From Hyperoodon ampullatus (taxonomy: Eukaryota > Chordata > Mammalia > Artiodactyla > Ziphiidae), in contig OX457057.1 in the NCBI GenBank assembly GCA_949752795.1, forward strand, positions 6,934,632 through 6,998,631: a DNA stretch of 64,000 nt, given 5' to 3'. The translations under genes and the position numbers were made by a program. Every line of letters starts with the position of its first letter. Position 1 is the stretch's first letter. Shown one piece after another: positions 21,631-32,959 of the stretch. Under the pieces are notes generated by a model that was not told the origin of the DNA, ran no database searches, and was given only the letters and a program-made list of their open reading frames with translations.

Positions 21631-24336
21631 ACACATGACTCAAATATGAGAGAATTGAGCTGTTTGCTAGAAATGATATAAAAAATCGAAAAACCTTTTT
21701 GAACATGGAGCCCAGGCCAGATGCCTCACTCCCAGCAGATAGATCCTGAAGCAAGTTGCCCCCAGAAATCAAGTGACAGGTATTGACCTGGTCACTGCAA
21801 TAGGAATCTGAGCCCCAGCACGGGACAGGTCAACTTCTTGCTGTGTTCCTAAATTCAAGAATGGCCAGCTCTCCCTGGGAATTTTGTGAAATTTCCTTAG
21901 ACAACAGAGGCACAAACGACCCATCAAGCCTATTCTGAGAACTGTGAACAAGGAAAGCACACCCCTCTGTATTGTGTTCCACAACCTTTCTAAGAGGCCA
22001 AAATGAAGTGTGGGCAGACCTAGGAGATGACACAGATCCTGAATGGCAGGGAAATTTCTAGGTGAACTTTCTGTTTTATGTGTCAAAACAAAACCCAGAA
22101 AAACTCTTCTGCCTGAATGCATGGGACCGAGTAAAACTCACATCCCCAATTCCGCAAACGCCCAGCCCCGCAGTGAGAGGCTTGTTTCCTTCCTGCGTCC
22201 TCGGGCGCCCTCTGCTGGAGGAACCCTGAGTTACAGCACTAATAACCAGACTGGCAACCGCCAGACTCCAGGGGCCCCGATTTCCCGGAATTGCAAAGAG
22301 GAACACCTATGAAAAAAGCCCCATGTTTTCTCCCCTGGACACTTTGCCCAGTGAGAGTCGCAAACCAGGGGTGCTGCAAACCTGCTTAGAGGTAGGGTTC
22401 AGTTCCCGGAGCAGCACTTCCTGATGTCCAGTAAGTTTTGCCCATGGTCTTTAGGGCCTCAGGTCTGTGTCACCTCCAGGTCCCCAATCTCCTTACCTTG
22501 TCCTATTTCACTGGAGTCAGGGCACCCGATGGGTCCAGCGCTGATGACTTCATCCTTGTCTCACATGCTGGCTGAAACACATCCCAGGGACTTGTAGGCC
22601 TGCCCTGAGCTTCCTGTCTCCTTGGGCAAGTCGGTTAATCTCTAGGCCTCCCGGTCCTTGCCTCTGAGCTCGGGGCTGGCATCAGATGATGTCAAAGTAT
22701 CTTTCATTTGTGGGGCTAAAGTTTGCACTCAGAAGAGGAAAGACAGGTTCGGAACCTTAACCAGATCTGCAGAGAATGGGCACAGCAGAGAAGCTGCTGA
22801 CTCTGCATTGGGTGAAAAGCAAAAACGGTCAGTGGGGAAGTGCCATGGGTGAGGATCTGGCCCTGCAGCCCTAGGGTCCCAGCAGCACCTTGAAGCCTTT
22901 TCCCACCACCCCAGCCTGCCTCCTGGCCCTCCCTGTCTTCGGGATTTGGGGTGCTACTCCTTTAACCAGGTGGGCACCACCAGTGTCCCATTTCCTGCTG
23001 AAATCCAGGCCCACCATTTGCTCTCACGGCCCTTACCTTTGCCTTATACCTTAGTCCTTGCAGGAGCCCCAGGGACTCGGCTGGACAGTTGGCTCTGCCT
23101 GGAGGGTGCAGGCAGTCCCCCGAGAGCTGCCTGTCCCCACGTCCTTGGGAGGAAGACAGGCAGCCTCAGCACTGTGCCTGTCCCAGGCTGAGCGGGAAGG
23201 CTCCTCGTGTCAGATCTGTGCAGGCCCCCAAACTGATGACATCAGTAGAGAGCAGGGTCTGCAGGCCCCACGACCCCTGCCATCTCCCCCTCCTCTTCCC
23301 CCTCTGCCATCTCCTTCCCCCTCCCAGCGCAGTGCAGGCTCCAAGGGCAGCCTCCAAGGTGGAGACACTCAAGCCAGCAATGGGAGGAAGCAGCCACCAG
23401 CACCCAGGCTCTCCCCGCAGAAGTCCAGGGTCCGGGGCAGTGAGAGGCATCGGTCTCCGAACTGTCTCACAGCCCCGGAAGAGCAGGCTCATGTGTGCAG
23501 TGTGACATCACTTCCCATCTTGCCAGGAGACAGGGCTTTTGCCAGGAACAGGCCCCAGGGGACGAGTAGGGCAACATTTTCATGCCACTGGCATAAATGA
23601 AGACCCGCACCAGAGGCTGCTATTCTGGGCAGAAGGTGCTGTCTGGGCTCCCTGGGGTTGCCTTCTCTGTCCCCAGCCCCTCCCTCCTGCCACCTCAGCC
23701 CCTCACATCACCCAGGAGGGTCAGCAGCTACCAGACCCCAGCCACATGTGCTGGCCCTGTTTCCCTCTGTAGGGGAAGCTGGACTTCTTCCACATCCAAC
23801 TTTAACCTTCTGCAACTAACTCGACACTGGGAAAAACCCTTTCTGCCAGCGCCTTTGTGCCTCAATCTGTCTCGGGAGGCTTTCCCAGACATCCTGAGTG
23901 GAGCATTCAAGAATACGTTCCGAGAGGGTCCCTCTGCCCTCACCCAAGGGGATGCCTGAGTTGGGAATCCCTTCTTAGCCCCCCACCCCCGCAATTGGAA
24001 AGACAGTCTCACTTTCCAGACCGGTGTCCACGATTCAGAGCAGGAGGTCCAAAGCCGGGACCCAGACACAGCATCCCTGGGCTCAGCCCAAAGGCTTCAT
24101 TAACCTCCCATCCCTTCCGAGGTGCCACACATCTTGCTCTTCTGTGGAGGTTTCGACAAATCACGCTTCACTCTTGCTGGATGCTCCATACAGAAGCGCC
24201 TGTGAAAATGGCCCATCCAAGGATGCGCGAAGCCGGTCTGTACAGGAGCCTCCGTTTGTCATCCTTCCCAACCGGGGAGGCTGCCTCCGGCCCCAGCCCT
24301 CAACTCCGATGAAGTAGAGTCGTGCAGAAAATGTTG
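21631..24336. other. Repeat-poor unique sequence
   Basis: No transposable element is recognised over 2.7 kb. A candidate CTCF motif lies at 22205-22218. The section 23050-23500 is C-rich with a (CCTCTT)-like pyrimidine patch at about 23280-23325. Several plus-strand frames are open there, but none is recognisable. Confidence 0.55.
22205..22218 (-). promoter_or_regulatory. Candidate CTCF-binding motif
   Basis: GCGCCCTCTGCTGG fits the core of the CTCF motif read on the opposite strand (CCAGCAGAGGGCGC). Occupancy cannot be judged from sequence. Confidence 0.5.
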
Positions 24337-24344
24337 TATAAATA
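24337..24344 (+). promoter_or_regulatory. TATA box (TATAAATA)
   Basis: A perfect TATAAATA stands 25 bases 5' of an initiator-like TCACT (A at 24362) and immediately before a CpG-rich block. The order TATA, initiator, CpG-rich exon and donor is coherent for a plus-strand promoter. Confidence 0.5.
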
Positions 24345-24361
24345 AAGCCCGAGACTCACTC

Positions 24362-24653
24362 ACTGCACCAATCAGGGACCGAGTCCTGTCTCGGCGCCGG
24401 CTGCGCGCAGCCGCCGGGAGGTGGCCGTCGGGACGCGAGCGTGGCAGTGGCGCGCCGCCCGCCAGCCCGGAGCAGTGGTGCAGGGCCTCTGCACCGCCCG
24501 CTGCTGCAGCCCCGCGGCAGCCAGCACTGCTGACTTGGCCCGGGCGGCGCGGAGGGCGGGGGAGGGCCTGCAGCAGCTTGGGTTCCAACCGCCCCTGCGC
24601 AAGGAGACCCGGAGAACCAGCAGCACGGGCTCCGCGGGCCAAGGCCGGGGCAG
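24362..24653 (+). other. Candidate first exon within CpG island 2
   Basis: The block from the presumed initiator to a donor GGGGCAG|GTGACG (exon end 24653) is about 290 nt, GC-rich and CpG-dense (about 24385-24720), unlike its flanks. A plus-strand frame crosses the donor, but it begins at a GTG and not at an ATG, so I read the exon as non-coding or 5'UTR. No gene can be named. A CCAAT at 24366 lies downstream of the TATA box and does not help orient it. A minus-strand promoter cannot be excluded. Confidence 0.4.
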
Positions 24654-24720
24654 GTGACGGGGTGGGAGAGGAGAGCGCGCGGGAAGCACTGAGTCAGCAC
24701 TGGTGCATTGCGAGCCGCCG

Positions 24721-27175
24721 CCGGGGAGCCTGGGACCAAGACGCACACCCGCTCCTACCCCTCCAGGCACACCTCCCACCTAACTTAGGGACCAGCTCTA
24801 GCCTCACTGTTTCCCTGCCACAATCACAGGGCTAGGATGCGCCTGCTCTAAGTGATCTGGGGGATGGAAAGAGAGAATTGTTTTTAAAGATCAACCCAGG
24901 CCCATGGCAGCCCCTGGATCTGACCTGTGGGCCTGGTGGGGGAGAGTTTCTTCCTGCTCCCACCATCCGGCAGCCCCTGGACTAGTGGGTCGGGCCTGGT
25001 GGAAATGGGGGCAGGGTAGTGGTCGTCATCAATTGCACTGGATTTTCTGCCTGAGGAAAACCTTGGGAAATGCTGGTCCCTCGCTGTCCAGCATGGGGCC
25101 AGCTCTCGCCATACCAGCTCCTCAGCAGCTGGCTTCCCCATTCTACTCCCTGAGAGACGAGGGCGTCCAGGGGCCTGCAGGGGCTAAGACCCACCTGTCC
25201 ATCCCTGAGGCTCTTGAGCCACTTTGGCTGCTTCTTCCCCGACTGCCTTGATGGGGTCACTTTGGCCCTGACAGCACCTGCTGAGGGAAGGAGAGCTCTC
25301 ACAATGGGAAGCTTGTAGAAACCCCTTTTTTCATCTCATATTGGCAGTGCGTGTCATTCATTTCACAAGCTCCAGTGATGTCTGAGGGCTGGGCTCTGGG
25401 GTCACCTGCTCCCCTTGGGGCACATTTGTGAAGTTCCTGTCTCACCTGACCTCCCCTTAGGGGACCAGAGACTAGTGGCTGTGGGCGGGATGCTGGGGCC
25501 AACAGTGGCATTTGCTTTGCAGCCACGGACAAGAGGCCTTTCTCTTGGCTAATTCCAGATATAAAGGAATTAATTCCAGATGTAAAGGAGGCTCGTTTGT
25601 CATCCAGGCAGGGGAGGGAGGCACTGAATGGGAGAGGAGTTTGCCTGGGCATGCCAGCTCCAGTCTCTTGCTCCCCGGGGCAGAGAGGCCGCTGACACCT
25701 CCATCCCACTGATAAGGGAAAATTTGTCAAGGTTTGTCCAAACAGCACATCCCAGCAGCTTTCTGGGGGGAGGGGCAAGTTCTGCCTGTTGCACCAATGA
25801 GGCTCCATCATCAACACCACACGATACTGACCACCAAAGACCCTAGTGTGTGGGACCCCAGTGATTCATCTGGGTACACCAGGCTCAAACTGTTCCACAT
25901 CCAAGGATGTCAGTCTGGAAAAATTAAGTTGCTCTATGTCTCAGGAGGTTCTGCAAGCCCATGCCACAGATCTATGAGCCGAGGTCAAAGATGGTGTTAA
26001 ATACACAGGGAATATATAAAAAGCCAGTGGAGTGAGTCAGAGAGACAGGGATTTTGAAAGTAGAGAAGTATCAAGGTGCTCCTAATTTGGGGGAGGAGGT
26101 TTGTTTTCACCTGCAGAGGGCTTTTCCAATCTAGGCAATTATGCGGTCTAAGACCCTATAAAATATCTGTCTATGAGCCCGAATTTCCCCAAATGCCTGC
26201 AGAGGGTTTAATGAGACCACCTCTCATGCCCCAAGGAGCTTCAACTGTTGCAGCCCCTGCCAGAGTGCAGGCAGGGTTTTCTAAAGATGAGCCTCCAAGT
26301 CTGGCTCCAGTCTACAGCAAGACCCAGAACACAATGCAGAACCCACAGAGGTCATGGCACACTGCCAGCCTTGGCCCAGTTGCTGTTTCAGGGACTTGCC
26401 TGGATAATTTATATCTGAGAGGTTTGCTGCGCATCCTTAGAGCATATTTAGTGAGAGACCTAAAGTTTTTTGTTTTTTTTGTTTTTTTTGTAAAAAGATA
26501 CCGTTTTGCTTTGGGAAGAACTGCACAGGAGCTCAGCCCATCCAGTGCCTGGGACCACCTGGGCACATGCCACCGTTGGCCCTGCGTGGCATCACCCCCA
26601 ATGCAGACCTGGATCCAGGCCCTGCATGTCCTGGAATGCCACGCCAGTGGTGCCAGCCTTGGCGCTCCTCCAGCCGGCACTTACTGAGGCAGCAACTGCC
26701 TTTGGGGCGGCCCTTTGGCCAGATGGGGAGGAGTCTGGTCCCGGAGACGGGAGTTCAGACGCCTTGGGCTCCTTGTGCATTTCCCCGGAAAGAGCCACTG
26801 CCCCAAGTGTGCTTTCTGCTGCATCTGTGCGAACCCCATCCCCATCTAGATGGGCTTCTTATGGAGCCCCCCACAATTGCCTGGCACCCCGTGCATCATA
26901 ATTCAACACCCACTACTAACACATCAGTGAATTCATCCATTCTTAAATGCTACAGCCTCTGCCCCTGCGGTCGCAAATCATTGTTTCAAGTTTCCCTCCA
27001 GAGCACATCTCAATAAACCCACAAGAAGAAAACCTCCACCCCCAGTGAATAAGGCAGTGAAGGCTGCCTCTGTGTTCCCAGGGTTCAAGCCAGGCTGGAA
27101 AGATCACAACAGAGATCAGACCAGAATTCTCCAGCCCGATTCCACACGGCTTACAGAGCCAGTTAACCAGACACA
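24721..27175. other. Repeat-poor unique sequence
   Basis: No transposable element recognised. A 20-bp near-tandem duplication based on TAATTCCAGATATAAAGGA lies at about 25550-25590. A T/G stretch with runs of T occurs at 26466-26491. Long frames such as 26076-26687 (+) show no recognisable domain. Confidence 0.5.
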
Positions 27176-27199
27176 AACGCACGCACGCACGCACGCGCT
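27176..27199. repeat. (ACGC)n microsatellite
   Basis: About five to six ACGC units. It is CpG-containing and therefore unusually persistent. Confidence 0.9.
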
Positions 27200-27381
27200 G
27201 AGGCAAGGACTACGCTTAAACTCATCAGTGAGTCTGTGGGGTCTCCCCGTGCCCAAGCATGTGAACCAACCCGAAGTCAGGTCCTGAACGCACTTTGGAT
27301 TTCGCCCAGGGCTCGGCGCTCCCCAGTCTGAGTTACCCAACGGGCTGACCCGAGAGTGGGCATCCCTTTCTCTCTACTCCT

Positions 27382-27419
27382 CCCCCCCCCCCCCCCCCCC
27401 CCCCCCCCCGCTACTGAGG
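27382..27419. repeat. Poly(C) homopolymer, 38 bases
   Basis: Thirty-eight consecutive C residues follow TCTCTACTCCT. The complementary strand is a G38 run. The length may be inexact, because homopolymers of this size are error-prone in assembly. Confidence 0.95.
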
Positions 27420-27526
27420 TTCTGCAGTCACTTGAAGGAGAAAGATTTCGCAGTACGGCATTCTTAAAGCTGCAGTGTCCAAATTCTCCTTCAAACCCCA
27501 AGTGTCACAGACATCAGCGCACTTAC

Positions 27527-27620
27527 CGGGGGTCCTTTGCAGAGGGTGGGTGGGCAAGGAGGTGGGGCATGGGGGGCTTGCTTGGAGAAGCCAGGCGGGT
27601 GGGAATCAGAGACTCAGACT
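27527..27620 (-). other. Candidate internal exon (minus strand)
   Basis: On the minus strand CTCCTCTTTACCCTCGCTAG (acceptor, ending at 27621) and CCCCCG|GTAAGTG (perfect GTAAGT donor after 27527) bound 94 nt. Only one of three frames is open. It includes an ATG (MPHLLAHPPSAKDPR to the donor), but joining it to the candidate exon at 28125-28191 gives early stops in the other frames. A 5'UTR or non-coding exon therefore seems likelier than a coding one. Confidence 0.4.
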
Positions 27621-27717
27621 CTAGCGAGGGTAAAGAGGAGAGGCAGACTGCACCGTGATAGCCTCTGCAGTTAAACCAGGTTGCTGGGACTGCAGCACGA
27701 CTGCAATGGAGTAGTTT

Positions 27718-27732
27718 TTTTTTTTTTTTTAA
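27718..27732. repeat. Poly(T) tract
   Basis: A run of about 15 T residues with no recognisable SINE or L1 attached. Confidence 0.85.
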
Positions 27733-28124
27733 ATCACAAAACCACCACCAAAATTTCCTCCACAAACTTATATTCATCGTAGCTGAATTAAAACACAAGG
27801 TGCAAACATAAAACCAACATGAGAAGGAAACCGAATTAAAAAAATAATTCGAACAACATTTTAAAAATATTTGGAAAATTTTACTCCTGTGAGCAACTGA
27901 CTCAGCTTTCCTTGTACGGAAAGCCATGCGGGGAGGAACCTGGATGAACTTCATGGAGCCCAGAGTTGCTGTAAAGTGCAGGGAGAGGGCTTCAGCTTCT
28001 TAGAAAAGAAAGCTTTTAAAAAACCCAAAGAAAAGGGAATCATTCTGCCGGCTACCTAAGGAGCGGGTAAAATGAGCTGATGATCTAGCATCAAGAAACC
28101 CACACACCCCTCCCGGAAAGTTAC

Positions 28125-28191
28125 CTCTCTCCTCTGCTCAGCGGCTGCCGGCTGCCGTCCTGCCCCGATGCCGGCAAGTTGCAGACTTCTG
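28125..28191 (-). other. Candidate internal exon (minus strand)
   Basis: On the minus strand a long pyrimidine-rich acceptor ending GGTCCTGCCTTCCCAG (at 28192) and a donor AGAGAG|GTAACT (after 28125) bound a 67-nt exon of GC-rich sequence. Two frames are open through it. Neither continues into the candidate exon at 27527-27620. Support is from splice signals only. Confidence 0.4.
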
Positions 28192-28438
28192 CTGGGAAGG
28201 CAGGACCCAAAATAAGAAGTGTCAGCTGGGTCCTTGCACCGAAATGATGCCAGGAGTCAACGCTGCAGGCGCGGGGATGGTCTCTCCCCTTCTCCCTCCC
28301 CCATCCTGGTTTAATTTAAACCCCTGACACTGCAAGATGCCCGCTCCTACGGAGGCGCATCTCCAAAAACCCTCCTTATCACCAGGTCCAAGGCTTTGCT
28401 CCACCTCCCACATTTGTTCACCTGAAGGTGCTTTTCCG

Positions 28439-28440
<2 letters not shown>
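28192..28440. other. Unannotated unique sequence
   Basis: No repeat recognised. If the minus-strand exons are real, this could hold upstream intron or promoter sequence. Confidence 0.4.

Positions 28441-28472
<32 letters not shown>
28441..28472. repeat. Poly(A) tract, 32 bases
   Basis: Thirty-two A residues with no recognisable SINE or LINE body on either side, so not an obvious retroposon tail. Confidence 0.93.
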
Positions 28473-28473
<1 letters not shown>

Positions 28474-29479
28474 AACGAAAAGAAGACAGGGACTGCAGAA
28501 TCCTTAATTCCTTCCTTCCTGGGACCACATTTTAGAGAAGGTGTGACTTGTTCAGAAGTTTGAGAACTGCAGCCTGATGCCCAGGGAGGAGGAGAAGCAG
28601 CGAGTGACAAGTCTGCTTTGCTTCAGACAAAAGTCTACACCATCGCTTTACCCAAAAAAAGGACAGAGGTAGACACAGGGTAAGAAGAATAGGAAAATTC
28701 CTCTCTGTCTGCTGGCAAATTTTCAACAGTTTGGGAAAATCGCTATGTTTGCTTTCCTTCAAGAAAATCCCGTTTTAAAAATTGGCAGGCACGTGAAATG
28801 TACAAGATGGCCACAGAGTGTAAATTTTTGTCCTGACATGTCTGTGATTCTTAAAGGTTTTGCTCCTACCTCTGTGAAAGTTAATATCTCTTAAGATTGA
28901 GATAGGGATTTAATTGGGAAAATTCTAGGAGAGAGCAGCACTTTCAATGCAGATACGGTTAAAATAGCACATCCTAATATAATCCACGAGAGAGAAAGCA
29001 GAGTAGATAAATTGAGATGGAGAGCAGGGTGAGGGGAGAAGAAGGGATTCCCAGATTTTGAATTTAAGGCAGACTGAGAGTCTGAGAAAAGTCAATTAAG
29101 GAGAAAGGTGGGAGGGAAACTAAGACTCCTAAATCAATTGTTCAGGAGGACCAACTGCATCAATTTCATGTACATTTCATTCCTGAAGTAAAACCTGGTG
29201 TGTGACTGGTTTCTAAACAGACCCAGGGGGAAGGCTGTGCTGCCGGCATCCTGCCTGGGACACACAGGGCCACCCTGCTGCAGTGCGCCAGCGCCGACGT
29301 GGGCACCGCATCCGCTGGCCACTCACCCACTTTCCTGGCTCTCAGGCTTTGGCAGACAGGTAAGGCTGTGCAGCACGGGCTATGCTGACAGGCAGACCCA
29401 AGGACCAGCCACGGTCAGGCTGTTGGCACCCTCCATGCTGCACCCCTTGTTGTGGCAGGGGTGGCCGCAGACTCACAGA
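28473..29479. other. Unannotated unique sequence
   Basis: No repeat recognised. A possible plus-strand exon lies at 29221-29359, between TTTCTAAACAG and GACAG|GTAAGG. A second acceptor, CTTTCCTGGCTCTCAG, ends at 29345. The frame shows no known domain. Confidence 0.45.
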
Positions 29480-29640
29480 GGGTCCCAGTGGAAAGGACCC
29501 CAGAGAGCACACAGCCCCATCCTCCCATTTCACAGTCAGGTAGTCCTGACACCCAAGAAATGGCAGGGCCTCACGCAAGGTCACCTGGCCAGTGAGAGGC
29601 AGAAGCTGGATTAGAACTTGGATCTCCAGATCCTTGGTCC
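29480..29640 (-). mobile_element. Possible MIR-like relic (reverse)
   Basis: CCATTTCACAGTCAGGTAGT, then CAAGGTCACCTGGCCAGTGA and AGAAGCTGGATTAGAACTTG, follow the reversed MIR order. It is heavily diverged. Confidence 0.5.
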
Positions 29641-29925
29641 TGTGAACTTGGCACTGTATTTGCCAACCCCCTGCCCCTTAGGTGAGCCGACTTCCTCTGC
29701 CCCTCCTTCATATGACCTTGAGGATCACCTCTCTGTTCTGTGAGTCAATTTCCCCTCCCTAGATGGTATGTAGACTTAGGCCAAGGAGTTTCAACTCTTT
29801 GAAAGTGAGAAAAACACCAAGTCATTTTCTTGCCTTCAGAGGCAAGACCATACTTAAGGCTTAGGAATCAAAGCAAGGGTTTTTCAGTCTCCTCCGATTT
29901 TGAGACCTACAGGGTCATCTGCATT

Positions 29926-30366
29926 GGGGCTACTGAAACAAATTGCCACAAACTTGGTGGCTTAAAACAACAGACGTTTATTGTCTCACAGTTCTGGAGA
30001 CCAAAAGTCTGATATTAAGATGTCAGCAGGGTGGTTCCTTCTGGAGAATTCATGCCATGCCTTTCTCCCGGCTTCTGCCGATTGCTGGAAATTCTGGGCA
30101 TTCCTTGCCTTGTAGATGCATCGCTCCAATCTCTGCCTCTGTCTTCATGTGCGTGGCCTTCTCCTCTGTGTGATGTCTTCCCTTCTCATTTGTCTCTTCT
30201 CTTATAAGGACACTTGTCATTGCATTTAGGGCCCATCCTAATCCAGCATGATCTTGTCTTGAGTTCCTTAATTATATCTTCAGAGACCCTTTTTCCACAT
30301 AAGGTCATCACAGGTTCCACATCTGTTTTTTGTGTGTGGGGGGGCATCCTTCAACCCACTGTATTG
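29926..30366 (-). mobile_element. MaLR LTR, MLT1 type (reverse)
   Basis: Read on the minus strand it ends with the MLT1 3' signature CTGTTGTTTTAAGCCACCAA (reversed at about 29955-29974). Internal blocks match MLT1: CACAGTTCTGGAGACCAAAA, CTCTTATAAGGACACTTGTC and TTTAGGGCCCATCCTAATCC. It is a solo ancient LTR with no internal retroviral genes. Confidence 0.9.
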
Positions 30367-30469
30367 TGCATTGAAAGTTTTCACGTGAGCAGCAACAGCA
30401 ATGGAATATCACAGTGCTGATCCCCTCCCAGTCTCTGGAGGTGCCATAACACAGAGCCCTTTAATACTG

Positions 30470-30920
30470 TTTGCAGCAACATAGTTGGACCTAGAGATTA
30501 TCATACTAAGTGAAATAAGTCAGACAGAGAAAGACAAATATCATGTGATATCACTTATATGTGGAATCTTATGATACAAGTGAACTTATTTACAAAACAG
30601 AAGCAGACTCACAGACTTTGAAAACAAACTTATGGTTACCAAAAGGGAAAGGTGCAGGGAGGGGGGGAATAAATTAGGAGTTTGGGATTAACATATACAC
30701 ACTACTATATATAAAATAGATAACCAACAAGGACCTACTGTATAGCACAGGGAACTCTACTCAATATTCTGAAATAACCTATATAGGAAAAGAATCTGAA
30801 AAAGAATGGATGTATGTGTATGTATAACTGAATCACTTTGCTGTACACCTGAAACTAACAAAATATTGTAAATCAACTATACTCCAAAATAAAATAAAAA
30901 TTAAATTAAAAAAAAGAGAA
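30470..30920 (+). mobile_element. L1 3' end fragment
   Basis: It starts GCAGCAACATAGTTGGACCT (ORF2 C-terminus), passes TATGTGGAATCTTATG and the conserved 3'UTR blocks, and ends with ATTAAATTAAAAAAAAG. It is a short, non-functional fragment. No clear TSD was found. Confidence 0.93.
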
Positions 30921-30924
30921 GTTT

Positions 30925-31051
30925 GGAACTCCCTGGAAGTCCAGTGGTTAGGACTCTGCACTTTCACTGCCAAGGGCCCAGATTCGATCCCTGGTTGGGA
31001 AACTAAGATCTCACAAGCCTTGCGGTGAGGCCAAAAAAAAAAAAAAAAAAA
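30925..31051 (+). mobile_element. CHR-type SINE, class C
   Basis: GGAACTCCCTGGAAGTCCAG head, AGATTCGATCCCTGG B-box relic, and an A18-19 tail. It directly follows the L1 tail. Confidence 0.92.
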
Positions 31052-31074
31052 GGAGTTAAGAGCTATGTGTACGG

Positions 31075-31265
31075 AATGCTTGGCCTCTAAGTGCTTTACT
31101 TGTGTCGACTTAGTTAATTCTGTCAACAATCCTCTGTGGTAAGTACTGTCATCATCACCCCCATTTTACAGTCAAGGAAACTGAGGCACAAAGAGGTTTA
31201 GGTCACACAGCTACTGAGTAGCAGGACAGAGGCCATCTGGCTCCAGAACCCGTGCTCTTACCCAC
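31075..31265 (-). mobile_element. MIR SINE (reverse)
   Basis: CTAAGTGCTTTACTTGTGTC, CCCCATTTTACAGTCAAGGA, AACTGAGGCACAAAGAGGTT and CACACAGCTACTGAGTAGCA give an unmistakable reversed MIR core. Confidence 0.93.
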
Positions 31266-31349
31266 ACTTCTGCTCAATCGTGCTGGGGTGGCAGATACTT
31301 CTCTCTCTCTCAACCATTGATTTTCTATCCAACCCACATCTCTGATTTG

Positions 31350-31425
31350 TTTCTTTTACAAATATTTATTGGGCATGTTTGAATGTGTGCTCTGTGCTGA
31401 TCTAAATTCTGGGCATTGTCCTTTT
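31350..31425 (-). mobile_element. Short L2-type relic (reverse)
   Basis: ACAAATATTTATTGGGCATG with a diverged TGTGCTGATCTAAATTCTGG resembles the reversed L2 3' end. It is short and tentative. Confidence 0.45.
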
Positions 31426-31760
31426 CCATCCCTACCAGGGATGCCTCTGCAGCCTTTAGACACACGGGAGGGACTCAGGAAAGTAAACCGTGCAGATAAG
31501 CCCACGAGGTTACCCTAAGAACGGAGGGGACATGTCACTGCACATCTTTGTCCCTCGTGATCAACAAGACACCCGTCAGGTCAGTAATTAACACGAAACA
31601 AAAACAAGCATCCATTTTCAAATCAACAAGAATGAAGAAACTTGGGAACAACGGTGGTCTTTGGGAGATGCCAACATTGTGGTTCTTGCATTGGATCCTC
31701 TTTCCCAGGCTGTTTTAGCAAATCTGGTGAGTCTTTCACTTTCTTCAAGAACAAGTTCTA

Positions 31761-32068
31761 GGGTGACTTCCCTGGTGACTCAGTGGTTAAGAATCCGCCT
31801 GCCAATGCAGGGGACATGTGTTCGAGCCCTGGTCCGGGAAAATCCCACATGATGCAGAACAACTAAGCCCATGCGCCACAACTACTGAGCCCGCATGCCG
31901 CAACTACTGAAGCCCACGCGCCTAGAGCCTGTGCTCCGCAACAAGAGAAGCCACGGCAATGAGAAGCCCACACCGCAACGAAGAGTAGCCCCCGCTCTCT
32001 GCAACTAGAGAAAGCCGCACACAGCAACGAAGACCCAATGCAGCCAAATAAATAAATTTTAAAAAAGA
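31761..32068 (+). mobile_element. CHR-type SINE, class B
   Basis: Head GACTTCCCTGGTGACTCAGT, repeated CAACTACTGA motifs, end GCAGCCAAATAAATAAATTT. A perfect 14-bp TSD AAGAACAAGTTCTA lies at 31747-31760 and 32069-32082. Confidence 0.96.
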
Positions 32069-32082
32069 AAGAACAAGTTCTA

Positions 32083-32942
32083 ATCCATGTTAGATTTCTT
32101 CTTAGGCCTTGAGAAATAACTTGAGCACTTTGCACACAAACTGCTGGGTGGAAGGCAGATACAGCCCCAGTTTTTTTCATCGGCTGCCTTATGCGGGGTT
32201 AATATGCAACAATCCCACTGTCTCTTATATGTTCAGTAGCAGTAGTAGAAAACTAGGTTCAACCTAGGGGAAGTGTCCTATCTGGAAGTTGTTCTAAAAT
32301 ATTACTCTAGATCAGGGTCTTTCCCTTTTAAGGACAAGGCAGAACCCTTGAAGGCCCAGAAGTGCTGTCTGGAGATAAGCTGGAGATGGCCATCTGACTC
32401 AGGAGATTCCCTGCCTCTTACATCATAAAAAGTCCTTTGACCTTTACATAGCAAAGCATCTGGGTTGGGACTGGAGAACATCGTTGAATGCATCACAGTG
32501 GCTTTTCTTTACGGATGAGCAAAGCTTTCTGTGATGACTTCCATGTGCTTGGCCTTTTCTCTATCAACACAAAATCACCATCACTAGGGAGGGGTCCAAG
32601 AGGGTGGCTTTCAGCGTCTTCAACAGAAGATAAAGGCTTTGCCCGCCTTGAATCTCCTACATTGTTTGACAGCTGCGCTGGGCAGAGTTCTTTCTGCTCC
32701 GAGCAATGCCATGTGAGGGCACAAGGACGGCAGAGTCAAATGCATTTTATAATTAGAGCTCTTCCATCCCAAACAATCACACTGTTTCTTCCTCCTACTT
32801 CTTTATGGTCAGCTGGGGGACAGCAATCTCCTACCCTCCTGATCTGCCTCGTAGTCTGTTCAAACAAAAAAACCATAAATGCTCAAATATTAGATCTGCC
32901 AGCTTACATATGCACTTTGTGAGTTTTCTCAGTTGTTCATTT
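32083..32942. other. Unannotated unique sequence
   Basis: No repeat, exon or RNA gene recognised. Confidence 0.5.
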
Positions 32943-32959
32943 AAAAAGTGTTAATTGAG

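Noticed and set aside
23058..23600. 180-codon plus-strand open frame
   Set aside because: Pro/Ser-rich from a C/T-rich patch; overlapping 138-codon frame in another phase; no exon boundaries that fit.
24259..24642. 127-codon minus-strand frame across CpG island 2
   Set aside because: GC-driven chance frame; no domain, and opposite in direction to the TATA/donor layout.
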